A DNA stretch of 64,000 nt from Oikopleura dioica (lineage: Eukaryota > Chordata > Appendicularia > Copelata > Oikopleuridae): contig OU015568.1 in the NCBI GenBank assembly GCA_907165135.1, forward strand, positions 6,642,501-6,706,500, written 5' to 3'. Both the position numbers and the translations under genes were made by a program. Shown here piece after piece: positions 36,773-48,200 of this stretch (within the stretch, counting starts at the first letter, position 1; the number at the start of each line of letters is the position of its first letter). The notes beneath the pieces were generated by a model that worked only from the letters and a program-made list of their open reading frames with translations, did not search any database and was not told where the DNA came from.

Positions 36773-38420
36773 TTAATTAGTTGGAAGGGATTTTTCGATA
36801 TCAAGATAGAAATTGAGACAACCAGCACAAACATAATTGTCGTGCTCGCCAATTTTTTCACAGTCTTTGCAAAGAGGGCAGTCATTTCGACTCGCAAACT
36901 TGCTACCCGGAAGAGTATGACCAAGCGGCTTCGGCCTTCTCAGCACTTTTTGGCATCTTGGATCCTCACGGAAGCACTCTTTGCAGATCCAATCATTGAA
37001 GCTACCGAATTCGTGCTCGTCGTCTTCGTAATAGATGCACTCGGTGATAGCTTTTCTAAAAAGATATGATCAGAAAGAACTTTGTGATCTACTGGTTCGT
37101 ACGTTGCTGGCAATTCTGTTACTTCTTTTCTTGGCTGACTACCCCACGTCTTCTTGTTGCTGTTGTCGTTGTTGGTCGAGTGAAAGGTTGAAGTTGGCCA
37201 ACCTTTGTTGTCTTCTTTCTTTGGCTCCTTCTTTTCCTTCTTTGATTCCTTCTTTCGCGAAGGAGAAGCAGCGCGAGAAGAAGTCTGAGGAGGTGGAGAT
37301 GGAGCTGGGCGAACGTAATATGACGGGCGTGATGATGGTCCTCCTCGTAAATGATTATGAACAGTAGTTGCAGCGTTGTAAACATGTCGGACTGCGGGTG
37401 GAATGCAACGCAAGACTGAGGAAAAATGTTGGATAAAGGAACTGGGCTCGGCAACCTGAGTCAGGCCCTGGAAAAGCTAAAATGAAAAGCCGCGCAGCGG
37501 CTTTTTTTAAAACGAAGCCACAAAGGAGTTTAAAGAAAATTTATAGGGTTTGTTTGCGAAGTTGCTTTGCGGCTTCGTTTCTAAAAAAGCCGCTGCGCGG
37601 CTTTTCATTTTAGCTCTCCCAGAGCCTGACTCAGGTTTTCTACTCAGGTTGCCGAGCCTAGTAAAGGAACATTTGAATAGAAGTACCTGTATATCCAGTT
37701 TTCGTAAGCGTAATAGTCGTGTCCATGATTCCCTCGCACAGGGCAGGCACATACTTGTCGGGTATCTTGTTCAACTGCTTTCTTCTCGCGGCTCTTCGTG
37801 CATTAATTTTTGCTTTTCGTGCAGCTTTTTCCGTTCTGGTGCGGGCGCAATTCTTCGCGCTACATTTTGGGCTGGAATTTGCGGAAATTAAAGTCGACAA
37901 AGGAGTGTCTTGAACATTGCCACTGCGGGAGGACCTGATGGGTCCTTGATCAGCACGATTACTCGAAACGTACGCCAGCCAATTTGCGTTTCTGGAAGAT
38001 GACTCAGTAATTTTTCGACGAGAAGCGTCAGCAATCGCTCTGTCGAATCGAAGGTCCCATTCTTCATCCCTTTTCCTTTGCGCTTCTCGTCGTTCTTCCC
38101 ATCTTTGTCTATTCCTCTTGGCCCTCGTCTGCTCCAGTTTCTAACAAAGTTGAATAAGGGAACCCCCGCGTCCAGTAATTATAATCATGTTACAAAGATG
38201 CTGTTCTTTTTTGAGTACTTACGTCAAAAATGCAATATCCGACGCAGAGGATTACCACCAAAAGAGCAAGTAAAGCAAGAAGGGAGAGGAGGAGAATCGT
38301 GATTGGATTGAGCCAGAATTTCGGAGGAAATTGAAAGCCTAAATTTTCAAGGAATATTATTCGCTAGTTCGTAAAATAACCTGAAGTTGTCTGATTCTTT
38401 AGATCCGTCAGGAGGGGCAT
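36773..38420 (-). CDS. Single-pass membrane protein with Cys-rich, putatively zinc-binding C-terminus
   Basis: Exons, high to low: 38381..38420, 38223..38338, 37687..38140, 37103..37415 and 36773..37055, in phase, 401 codons plus TAA. After about 25 residues comes one strongly hydrophobic segment (NPITILLLSLLALLALLVV). A long Arg/Lys/Glu-rich, probably coiled-coil stretch follows (RQRWEERREAQRKRDEE), then a Pro/Ser/Lys-rich part. The last 95 residues carry seven Cys in CxxC-like pairs (ICKEC, DCPLCKDC, VCAGC) plus His. No signal peptide precedes the membrane segment, so a type II/III topology is likely. The intron 37416..37686 contains a foldback element. Family not recognised. Confidence 0.75.
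37442..37660. repeat. GC-foldback MITE inside an intron
   Basis: GGGCTCGGCAACCTGAGTCAGG and its complement CCTGACTCAGG...GGTTGCCGAGCC bound the element, with GCCGCGCAGCGGC hairpins near each end. Confidence 0.9.
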
Positions 38421-39209
38421 CTTCAATTCTCTTTCTTTTTGTTCTGAAAATGAAAAATGAAGCTGATTAGTTCATTTTGTGATGCCCTGAATGAAGCTCT
38501 TCCTCTAAGAGCGCTCGTGATAAGGCGCGATTTAGCGGTATTTTTCTGATTTGAAAATCGCTGTCAGGAAATATTACGCATGAAAAACAACGTGATTGAA
38601 TTCGAAAAGCCTTATCGAACAGAAAGGTGGTGATAGCGATTCAAAGAATAGGATTTGCTTGTGAAATGAGTATGTTGAAGATCAGCTTGAAGATTTTCCG
38701 GGGGTTACTGCAGCAGAAACATTGATTTTCGTAAAAAAAGATACGTCCACTGAACATTATCTTGAAGGCTTCCTCGCTGTTCTTCAAGAATGCCGGGTGA
38801 TATGAATTGAATTACAGAACTTATCAATATCGAGCAAATAACCACCTTGTTTTTCCCTGGTCTGATGGAATATTTTTTCTTCGTGGAGCTTTGAAACCGC
38901 TTTTTGAGGTTTATAAGTTGAGATTTCAAAAATCATGATGAATAGTCTTAAAAAAGGATTAAATTAGGTACGGGTAAATATTAATCTGACGCCCTTATAG
39001 ATCAAAAAGATGCGTCAAAGCTACAGTAAGTCAGTAAACTTAAATTTGAGCTTCAAAAATTATCGTGGAAAAAGCTCAAAAAAGCTCTAGATCAGAAGTT
39101 TTGCAGCTTATCTTTCAAAAAAATGTTTTTCTCAAAACTCAGCCCGGATTCCGGAAATATACACAGAGAAAGAGCATTTGAGCGGTTTTAGAAAAATCAA
39201 GCTTTGGCG
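38421..39209. other. Gap between the divergent membrane-protein and CCDC33-like genes
   Basis: About 790 bp and AT-rich. It should hold both promoters. No TATA box or repeat is evident. Confidence 0.4.
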
Positions 39210-42200
39210 ATGGCGAAATTTACTGATGCGTTTTGGTCGGCTCGATTGGAACTGGCTTTTCGGGAGATGCCGTGGAGCAAGATTAGCTTGGAAGAGATTA
39301 GAATTGGCGTTCAAGGAAAAGTTCTGAAAAGAAACTTTTGACGATTTTGTTAATTTTTCTGATTGAACTTTTCTGGTGAACTTTTGTCAAAGTGAACCAG
39401 GGAGAAATAATAGAAACCGCGCTTGAAAAGGAGGAAAAGGAGTACAAGGTAATTCTGACAGCTGCCCGGCTAGAGGGGCTTACATTACCGACCGGTTTTT
39501 ATGTCGACTTTAGGGAACACTTCTGATTGAGTCGCTGCAGCTGTTTGCGTGTAAGTAAACCCACGAATTTCTCAATTTCCTAAAACCATGAAATTTCAAT
39601 TCTAAGGAAGATTAGATTTTCATCTTAGAAACAGCTTAGCTCGGCGACCTGTGTAGAAAACCTGAGTCAGGGTTCTGACTCAGAGATTTCGATTTTTCAA
39701 TTCCTTTTTGAACTTCCGGCGAAGCCGCTTTGCGGCTTCGATTTTAATAAAGCCGCTACGCGGCTTTTCCTTAAAGATCTTAAAGACCCTGACTCAGGTT
39801 TTTTACACAGGCTGACGAGCCCAGATTCCCCTATTTTCAGCCGAAAACGATGTCCGATTTGATTTGAGCGAAGATTTCAAAAACCAAGAATTTCAACTTT
39901 GCGTTGATAAATTTGTGGAAAGCATGGTAGCTGCTGATGAATTCGGAAAATACCCAACAGAGGATCAAATTAGCGGGACAATTCGAGTTTATGGCCCCTC
40001 TCAGATAAATGAAAAGTTCGAAACGATCATTGGCGAGCTTCGATGGACCATTTCGTTGATGACGGTTCCGGCCGAAAAGCCAAAAGAGCCCGTGAAAAAG
40101 GTCGAGAAGCCAAAAGCAAGGAGAGTGACACGAGTGAGAATCAAAGTACGGTCGTTCTGAAATTGCATTAGCTCTAACTCAGCTCTTTTAGCCAGTAACG
40201 AACCCTGACGTGCCTGCCGATTGCCGCCAGGTAAGCAGCCATTTTAATCCGATTACAGGAAGAAGAAACTCCTCGCCGATTTCTCCGTCCACGCGCCCGG
40301 GGGCACAGCGAGTATTTTTCGAGCGACGTTTGATTCTGTTTCGTTTTTGAAGAGTTTATTTTAGGATCCGCGAATGGCCAACTCGATTGTTTCGCAGGTA
40401 CAGCTAGAAACGAGTCGAAAAATAATGTATCGAACATTTACTAAACTAAAAAACTCCCAGGCAGGAATGGAAGAGATAGAAGTCCTTGTTCACGGAGCAT
40501 CGAACTTGTTCAAACCTGGAAAGGAACGACTACCACCGCGAAGGGCTCAAGAATTTCAAGAAAATTCAAGAAATAGGAAATTCAAAAAAGTGTCGGGAAA
40601 ATGCATTTTAATGAAACGAGGTGTCAAATTCAGGGCTTACAACGATAATATGCCTGTCAGAGATAGTGCTTCCAAGATTGCCAGCCTCTAAAATGAAAAT
40701 GTTACGTCTGCTTCCCGTGTACGTAAAATTAGCCCGTTCAAGTTCTATGAACAGGTTTAGAATGACTCTTTTCAGGAGATAGTCGATTTCGTGAAGATTA
40801 ATTTTCAAAATGACTTTTTCGCGAAAAAATTTCACTGAAAAATCGCGGAAACGATCTCTTACCCTGACTCAGGGTCCCTGAGCGCGACAACCTGTGTAGA
40901 AAACCTGAGTAGAAAACCTGAGTCAGGGTCTGAAAGATTTTTTGAAAAGCAGGATTGGAATGTTTTTGATTCAAAATCTTTCAAACCCTGACTCAGGTCT
41001 TCTACACAGGCTGTTGAGCTCATCCCCCAACCCTTTAACTTTTCAATCACAGTATAATGCCAACTAACTCTTGTTAAACCACAGAGCTACATTAGTAATC
41101 CCCCCTGTAAGCTTCCCCCTTTCGATTGAGCACAACATACGTAACACTAGAATACGTAATGGCCACTCTGAAGAGCAAAGTAGTTGCAACTTGCATTCTC
41201 AAAAACTGCCACGGACTGACCTTCAAAATTATTCTTGAGTCCAAGAGCAGCGTGCTTTTGTCTCATTCAAGAGCGAGTCCGACTTCGACAATAATGTTCC
41301 AGCAAAGTCATCAACCACAGTCGCGAGGAAATCATCAGCGCCAATTTGGGCAGAAGTTGTGCAACTCAAGGCCCGTGTTGTATTTTCATCGCTATTACCG
41401 TATTAGAGAGATATCTAATTATCAAAAAACATAATCCAAAAACGCATGCTCCGTCAAATGTATTAATTAATTGAGGGTAAACAAAACACCGATGATCTCT
41501 ATTTCGAACGGTTCTTTTTAGAGGTCAATCAAAGGCAAGCACTTTTTTTTCCAACGCGTTTTTCAAGTTCAAAGCCAACCAAGAAATCACGGCGATTCTG
41601 TCAATCATCGACTACGACAGCAAGGCGGTCCTCTCAAAATTCAAAATTCCTTCCCAGCGACTCCAGCCCTTCCAACAGTACCACTTAGAACTCGTCGACA
41701 AGGTGTCCCAACAACTAAAAATGTGCGATTCTAATCCTGTTTTCATTCACATAGGATACGAGCTGTTTTGTATCAATTCGTCGAAAGCAGCATTTGTGCC
41801 CTGAGAAATCGCTCGAATTTGTCCTTTGCGAGATGAGCGATGAGATCAACGACAACGAGCTTGACGGCTTCACCGGTAAAGAGCGCTTCAGAACTGGGCT
41901 CAGCAACTTGTGTAGAAAACCTGAGTCAGGGTCTGAAAAATCTTTTATGAAAAGCCGCGTTTTATGAATTCCGCGGCTTCATTTTTAAGAAAGCCGCAAC
42001 GCGACTTTTCATTTAAGATTTTTCAGACCCTGACTAAGATTTACCACACAGGTTGCCGAGCCCGGTTCTGAAATTTTTTAGTAAAGATTTATCTTTTCAG
42101 CTATTTTCCGGCCTATTTCTGATATTCTTCATTACCGGGAAAGCTACATGCAGGAAAGAGCTGCTTATAAAATAAGCTCGGCAGCCTGTGTGGAAAACCT

Positions 42201-45200
42201 GAGTCAGGATCTAAAATAATTTAAATAAAAAGCCGCTTAGCGGCTTTTAAATAATGAAGCCGCGAAGCGGCTTCGCCAAAAGTACCATTTGAATCCATTT
42301 TGAAAACTTAGCATCTCTCAAATACTCTCTCAAATACTGACTCAGGTCTTCTACTCAGGAAGTTCGAAGCAAGATTCAAGTAAAATGAGCTCTGTCGCAG
42401 CTAATCTTCGAAGGTCAAAATCGCAACGTTATCGACTTCCAGCCAATCGACTTGTTCAGCGAGACGCCGCGGTCGCCCTCCGACTCACCGGTTGGATTTC
42501 CTCAAGGAATGTTTTGTTACATCAGATAACCTAAAAAATACCCACGATAACGAAATGGTCGTTCAAGAACTCTCTCGCTCATGTTCCTGCCAATTTTTTA
42601 GAAGATTACACATCGCGCAAAAAATATTAGAAGCGTTCTACTCAAGTTTGGTTTTGACAGGCGCAGTTATGTAAATTGATTAATGATATTAAAAATTAAT
42701 ACAACATGCTAGTACCGGTAGTAAGCGGAGTGATCTGGGCTTAGCGCCTCAGCAAGATGATACTAGTGCTGATGATGGTTTTAATAGAGCTTGTAGTTTT
42801 CGTCATTTTCTTCATGTTTTCGCGTAAATTTGTTAGAAATAAGCTACTACTGTCACAGCAAGCCTGAGTCAGGGTTCTTGATGAGCTTTTATAGTAGCTG
42901 CGCAGCGGCTTTTTTCGAAATCAAAGCCGCAAAATGGCTTCGCCATGACTATCATTTTAATCTATTTTTGCAATTCTGGCCTGAATCAGGAAACCTGACT
43001 CAGGTTTTCCACACAAGCTGGAAACCTTACGAAAAAATAGACTAAAATGGTAGTTTTGGCGAAGCCGCGGAGCGCCTTCGATTTTAAAAAAGCCGCTGCT
43101 TGGCTTTTCATATAAGATCTTTCAGACCCTGACTCAGGCTTGCTACACAGGTCGTTTTATTCGTAGAATTCTTTTTCTAATTTGAAGATAGCAAGAGGTA
43201 GACCTTCAAATGCAGTAACAGATCTTTTTTTCAAAACAAGAAAAAAGCGATTCCAATGAGCTTCCGTGTCGCAAAAGCATCTCTTACTCGGCACTCATGG
43301 TGGCACAACGTAATCTTGACGCCAAGACATTGGTTACGACATTGAAGCACTTATTGAGTTACAACTGCACTTGTCGAATATCGAATATGTTTATTCGAAT
43401 ACGCAGATCACCAATTTGCGGGCTAAAAATAGCTCCTCTTAGAAAGAATACATAGAGGTTAACTCAGTAGAATTTGGCTTGAGCAAACTCTGGAACGATT
43501 TTAGAAATTAGCATTAGTAGAAGAATAAGTGGCATAGTTATTATCTGAACGTGGTTTTGCATGATGTTCTAAATCGCGCGTGGCATTTTGCCTTTTATTT
43601 GCGCAATGAACCTCATAATCATGTACCTTCTTGGCCGAGAGAGTTTTTTCTAAAGACAAGCTAAAACTTTGCTTTTTCTAAGAATCAGCAAGCTTCTATG
43701 CTCGGCAACCTGTGTAGAAAACCTGAATCTGAGTTTGAAATATCTCCTTTGAAAAGCCGCAAAGCGGCTTTTTTAAAAACGAAGCCGCAATTTTTTTTAT
43801 CAATTTTGAAATCTTAGAAAAGCCGCTTCGCAGCTTTGTTTTTGAAAAGCCGCTTCGCGGCTATTGTTCAATTAAGCTCGAAGCCGCAAGCGGCTTCTCG
43901 ATTCCAACAAGTTTACAAGCACCAGTAACCAATGAAAAGATATTGCGAAGGACTGTTCAATCCAACTTCCGGCTGCGTTGTGGAAATCTACAGAAATAGC
44001 CTGTTGGAAGAAACGGACACTGCTCTTTTGCGTTATCGAAAGGCACGGTTTCGGAACACGTGAACGTGAAAGTAGGAGCTGCGCATCTCCCCAATAACAA
44101 GAGCGAACCAACAATTACTTATTGTACAGGCAGGTAGACGATTATGCGACAAAAGTGAAGAATTTGATTACTCTGCGTTTATTCCGACGCGTAATTTACA
44201 ATTACGCAAAAGATCACCATCACCTTGTTGATTTTAGGCTAGCCAGATTGTTTTTTCTAAGGATTCTAGCGCTCTAAAAGGTATTCTTCGTCTCGAAACC
44301 GTTTAAAAAGCCATTTGGTTACGCTGAAATTACGATGCAGTCGGTCGAAGAAAATATTTTACAGCGGATGGAAGGAACGGAACTAGATAGCTAAAGACTT
44401 CTCCTGGCTCGGCAACCTGTGTAGAAAATCTGACTCAGGGTTCTGAACAGCTCAAATGAAAAGCCGCGTATGAAATAGTGATATTGCAAAGCCGCGACGC
44501 GGCTTTTCATTGAAGCTCTTCAAAACCCTGACTCAGGTTTTCCACACAGGTTCCTGAGTGCTACCTGTATTAGCCAGGAGTTTGACGGAACTTCTCTCGG
44601 GTCCGTTTTCTTACTAGTTCCCCTGCGAAACAGACGGTGTTTGCTTTACGAACATCCCGTTTCGGCAAATCCATCTCCAAGGGCCCGTGCTGCCGAAATT
44701 AAAGGTTGCATTCCGTCTGCTCCAGCGCGAGTCGTCGTTTCAGGAAAACGTGCAAAATTGCCTCTTAGTTGGCCCAATAGCCCGTTGCGGTCGACTCCTT
44801 AGTTTTCTAAGCCATAGGATCGAGGGTTCATGCGTAAATACTGAAGTTTCCGTTCCATTCCGGTACGTGGCGAATTTTTTTACCATCCGTCGGGAGCCGC
44901 AAATATCGAATTTGGAAGTAATTAAACGAACTTGCCGACCTTTAGCTTTTCAGGAACAAAACCGGTCGGAAACTAAGATAAAAAAAATTTCAAGAGGAGG
45001 GGGGTCCCTTAATTATCGTCTTTGATATTGTGATTGTACTGGGAACCCAGATAGATAAATTGCTTCCTTGTTTATCTCAAAACGGTGATATCGTGTTTTT
45101 TTGGTAGAAATTCTTGAGTTGGCAAATTTGCTTGGTCGGATGCCTATTTTTTGCCAGAAAATATTTGTGGAGGAGCCACAAAATGGAGCTAAAAATGCAT

Positions 45201-48200
45201 CAGAAATGGAGCTGATCTGGATCAAGTTTATAAAAGGAGATTAAGGGTGTCAACAACGATTTCACCAAAATTTTGACATCTGTTGTTGACACCCTTAAGC
45301 CTTAAGGGAACCCCCCTGAACTTTCCCTCCCCCTGTTAGAATGCAACTACCAAGATACCGTTAAGTAAAGAAATACTTGTGAAATATTCAGCAACAAAAA
45401 AAACTGGCACTTAGAGTGACTCGCCTCTTGCTTTTCAAGCGTTTAGCCCGCTGTTCAATTCTATAATTTTCAAAACGCAGATTGTTATACAAGTGACTTA
45501 TAACAACTTGTAAATTCAAAACATGGCAGGCACGTCAGCAATGAGCATTTGAGGATTTCCTTCCTCGCTTTGCTCCTCTTGCTTTCCTGTTGCACTCCGG
45601 ACTCCGGGCATTTTCGCGGTCGCCCTAAAATCCCCTTGATCTTGCTTTTTCCAAATCAAGGATTGGAGGGTTTCTGATATACAGTCGGACTCAGACTGTC
45701 TGAGGCCCAGGTTCTGAGCTCGGCGACCTGTGTTCAAAACCTGAGTCAGGGCCTGAAAGGTCTTGAATGAAAAGCCGCGCAGCGGCTATTTTGAAAACGA
45801 AGCCGCAAAGCGCCTTCGACGAAATTACTATCTGTATCTTTGCGGCTTCGTTTTCAAAAAGCCGCTACGCGGCTTTTCATTCGGGCTTTTTCAGGCCCTG
45901 ACTCAGGTTTTTGACACAGGTTCCCTAGCCAGTGCACCGTATATACAGTACTTTAATGTTCTTACAACAACATCTCTCCTTTTTCTTTCTCCACCCGGAT
46001 AATATTAATACCCCCTTCTTTATACAGTCACACTTCGTTTTCACAAACTTCGTTAAATTTAAGCACGGTTCAAAAGCTCGAGCCCGCAACAATCGGGCAG
46101 CTATTGTCCATTGACGTCGTCTCCCTGCTCAATCGTAAGTTACTTTGCTTGGGCAAACGTTCTATTGATTCGTAAAAACCGGAACTTGCCCCGACCCCGT
46201 TACTCAGGTGATGATCACTTCGGCCATGTTTCCTGTGTGTGAAAAACCATGTGTGTGCCTAAGCGAATCTCAGAATAGTATATAGAAACTAGAATACACA
46301 CGCGCCAAGAGACGCCGAAAACTGTCGCGCTTGGAACTTTTTTGATACAGATTTTTTGATTATAAGAGAAAAAGAGAAATATTCTAGTGTTCTAGCAACA
46401 TGTTCGGTAGGTTTCCGAATTTCTTACAGAAGCCGACTTCGATAACGAATTTTCCCATCAATCATCTGATTGGTGAAAAAATTTTTTTTTTGATTAACCA
46501 ATCAGATGTAGGATGAAAAAAATCGTTATTGAATTCGTACAGGAGCGGTCTTCGATAACGAATTTTTCCATCAACCATCTGATTGGTCGAAAATTTTTTT
46601 TGATTGACCAATCAGATAGAGGATGGTTTCTTTCAATAACGACTCTTTCCATCCTCCATCAGATTGGTCGATCAAAAATAAAATCTTTCGACCAATCAGA
46701 TGGAGGATGGAAAAAATCGTTATTGAAAGAAGCCGCTGTAGAGTCCTTTGAATAGCCAAAAATACTTGAAAAGTCAAGTGCAAAGGGAAAGAATAGGAAA
46801 TATTTTGAAGAGTCTTGATAATCGAGATTGAGATTAACTTTCATTATTTTTTTTTCAGTTCGAATGGGCAACTCCTCCGGGAGGCGAAAAGGACGAAGAG
46901 ATCAAGTTGAAGGTAAGATATGAGAAACAAAGAGGGCCCTGCGTAAGAATAAGCCGAAGCAACGATCAATTCCTCCCTTGGATTAATTAAAAAGCCGACT
47001 CGGCGGCTTCAATTTGAATATTTTTCGCGAACGGATCAGTATTTTGCAACGTGGGTGAACCCGACTTTGTACCTTAGAAAGCGAGAAAATATTTTCTCTA
47101 GCGATGATCAGATTCTGAGCTGGTGGTGAATGTTATGTGATGGTGACCAAATTGAATTTGGTCGGGGGTGTTTATTTTTTATTGGAAATCGTGATTTTGT
47201 TGCGGCGAGATCAATTTGTTCTGCATCAAGGTTTTTTCTAAAAAAGGGGATGGGAATCATGACTAGACAAAAATCTGTCTACAGGGCTCGGTAACCTGTG
47301 TTGAAAGCCTGAGTCAGGGTCCTGAAAAAGCTCTGCATCTGATACTAGGAAATAGAGTGGACCTTTAATTTGCGGCTTCGTTTTAAAAAAAGCCGCGCAG
47401 AGCTGTTTTAGGACCCTGACTCAGGTTATTAACACAGGTTTTTGACCCTGGCTGCACTTTTTTTGTGAAATAAACTCGAATTTATAGCCAAAATTGAAAA
47501 TTATCAATAAAAAAGCACCCAAAAAAATCCTTTAAAAATAAGATGATTTTCAGATGCTCCGTATCCCACCGACAGCGCCGTGTCAGACTTACTAGCGAGA
47601 GCGTACGAAGAACAGAGCGGTCAACCCGGACGCGACCTGGTCCGTGATCTATCTCCTTCACCAAGTCAGCTTCGCCGCGCATCGCTCAACGAACATGAGC
47701 GACAACAGGAAAGGGACTTCATCATCACATTTTCAAAGCGAGCAGGGAGGCAGGGGGTTTTCTTTTAGAAAATAGAATACCATTCTTTCCTCGCCCCTGT
47801 TATTAAATTCGCTGAGAAAGAGATTCCACCGCTTCTTTTTTTTAAAAAGAAAACGTTTTTAGGGTTTTATCAAAAGCGGAATGTGAGGTTCATCAGGTAC
47901 TTCAGCTCGCCGTGGACAAGATCCTTAAAAGTCGTGAAGAATAAAAGATTTCCGCTATCCAGATCCATGTGAAAGTATTTTAAGTCCCTTCCAAAGAGAG
48001 CTCTTATGAGAATGTCCGCAGATCTTCTAGCGGAAAGAAAACACAGCAAAGGTTTACGAAAATTCTTTCCCCAAAAAGGTTGCTTTGCTGGCTGTTGTTT
48101 GGACCCTCTAAATGGCGAAATAATAGCCCGTTTACGGGTCAAGAATAAGATTTGATTTAGCAGAGATTTGTGACAATGGCAAGTCGTGTTGTATCAAGTG

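Larger units (their letters stand above)
42491..46858. other. 4.4-kb intron of the CCDC33-like gene filled with repeats
   Basis: Exons at 42401..42490 and 46859..46912 join in phase 0 and read smoothly (PSDSP then FEWATPP). Between them lie four GC-foldback copies, a TTAA-bounded foldback and a triple foldback array. No independent gene was recognised. Confidence 0.55.

Noticed and set aside
40859-41050. Small proteins with NLSQGLKD / RKPESGSG motifs found at many places
   Set aside because: They are translations of the foldback repeat arms and not genes.
46438-46727. CRISPR-like array (repeated palindromic units)
   Set aside because: The units are contiguous foldbacks without unique spacers, in eukaryotic intron sequence, and no cas genes exist here.
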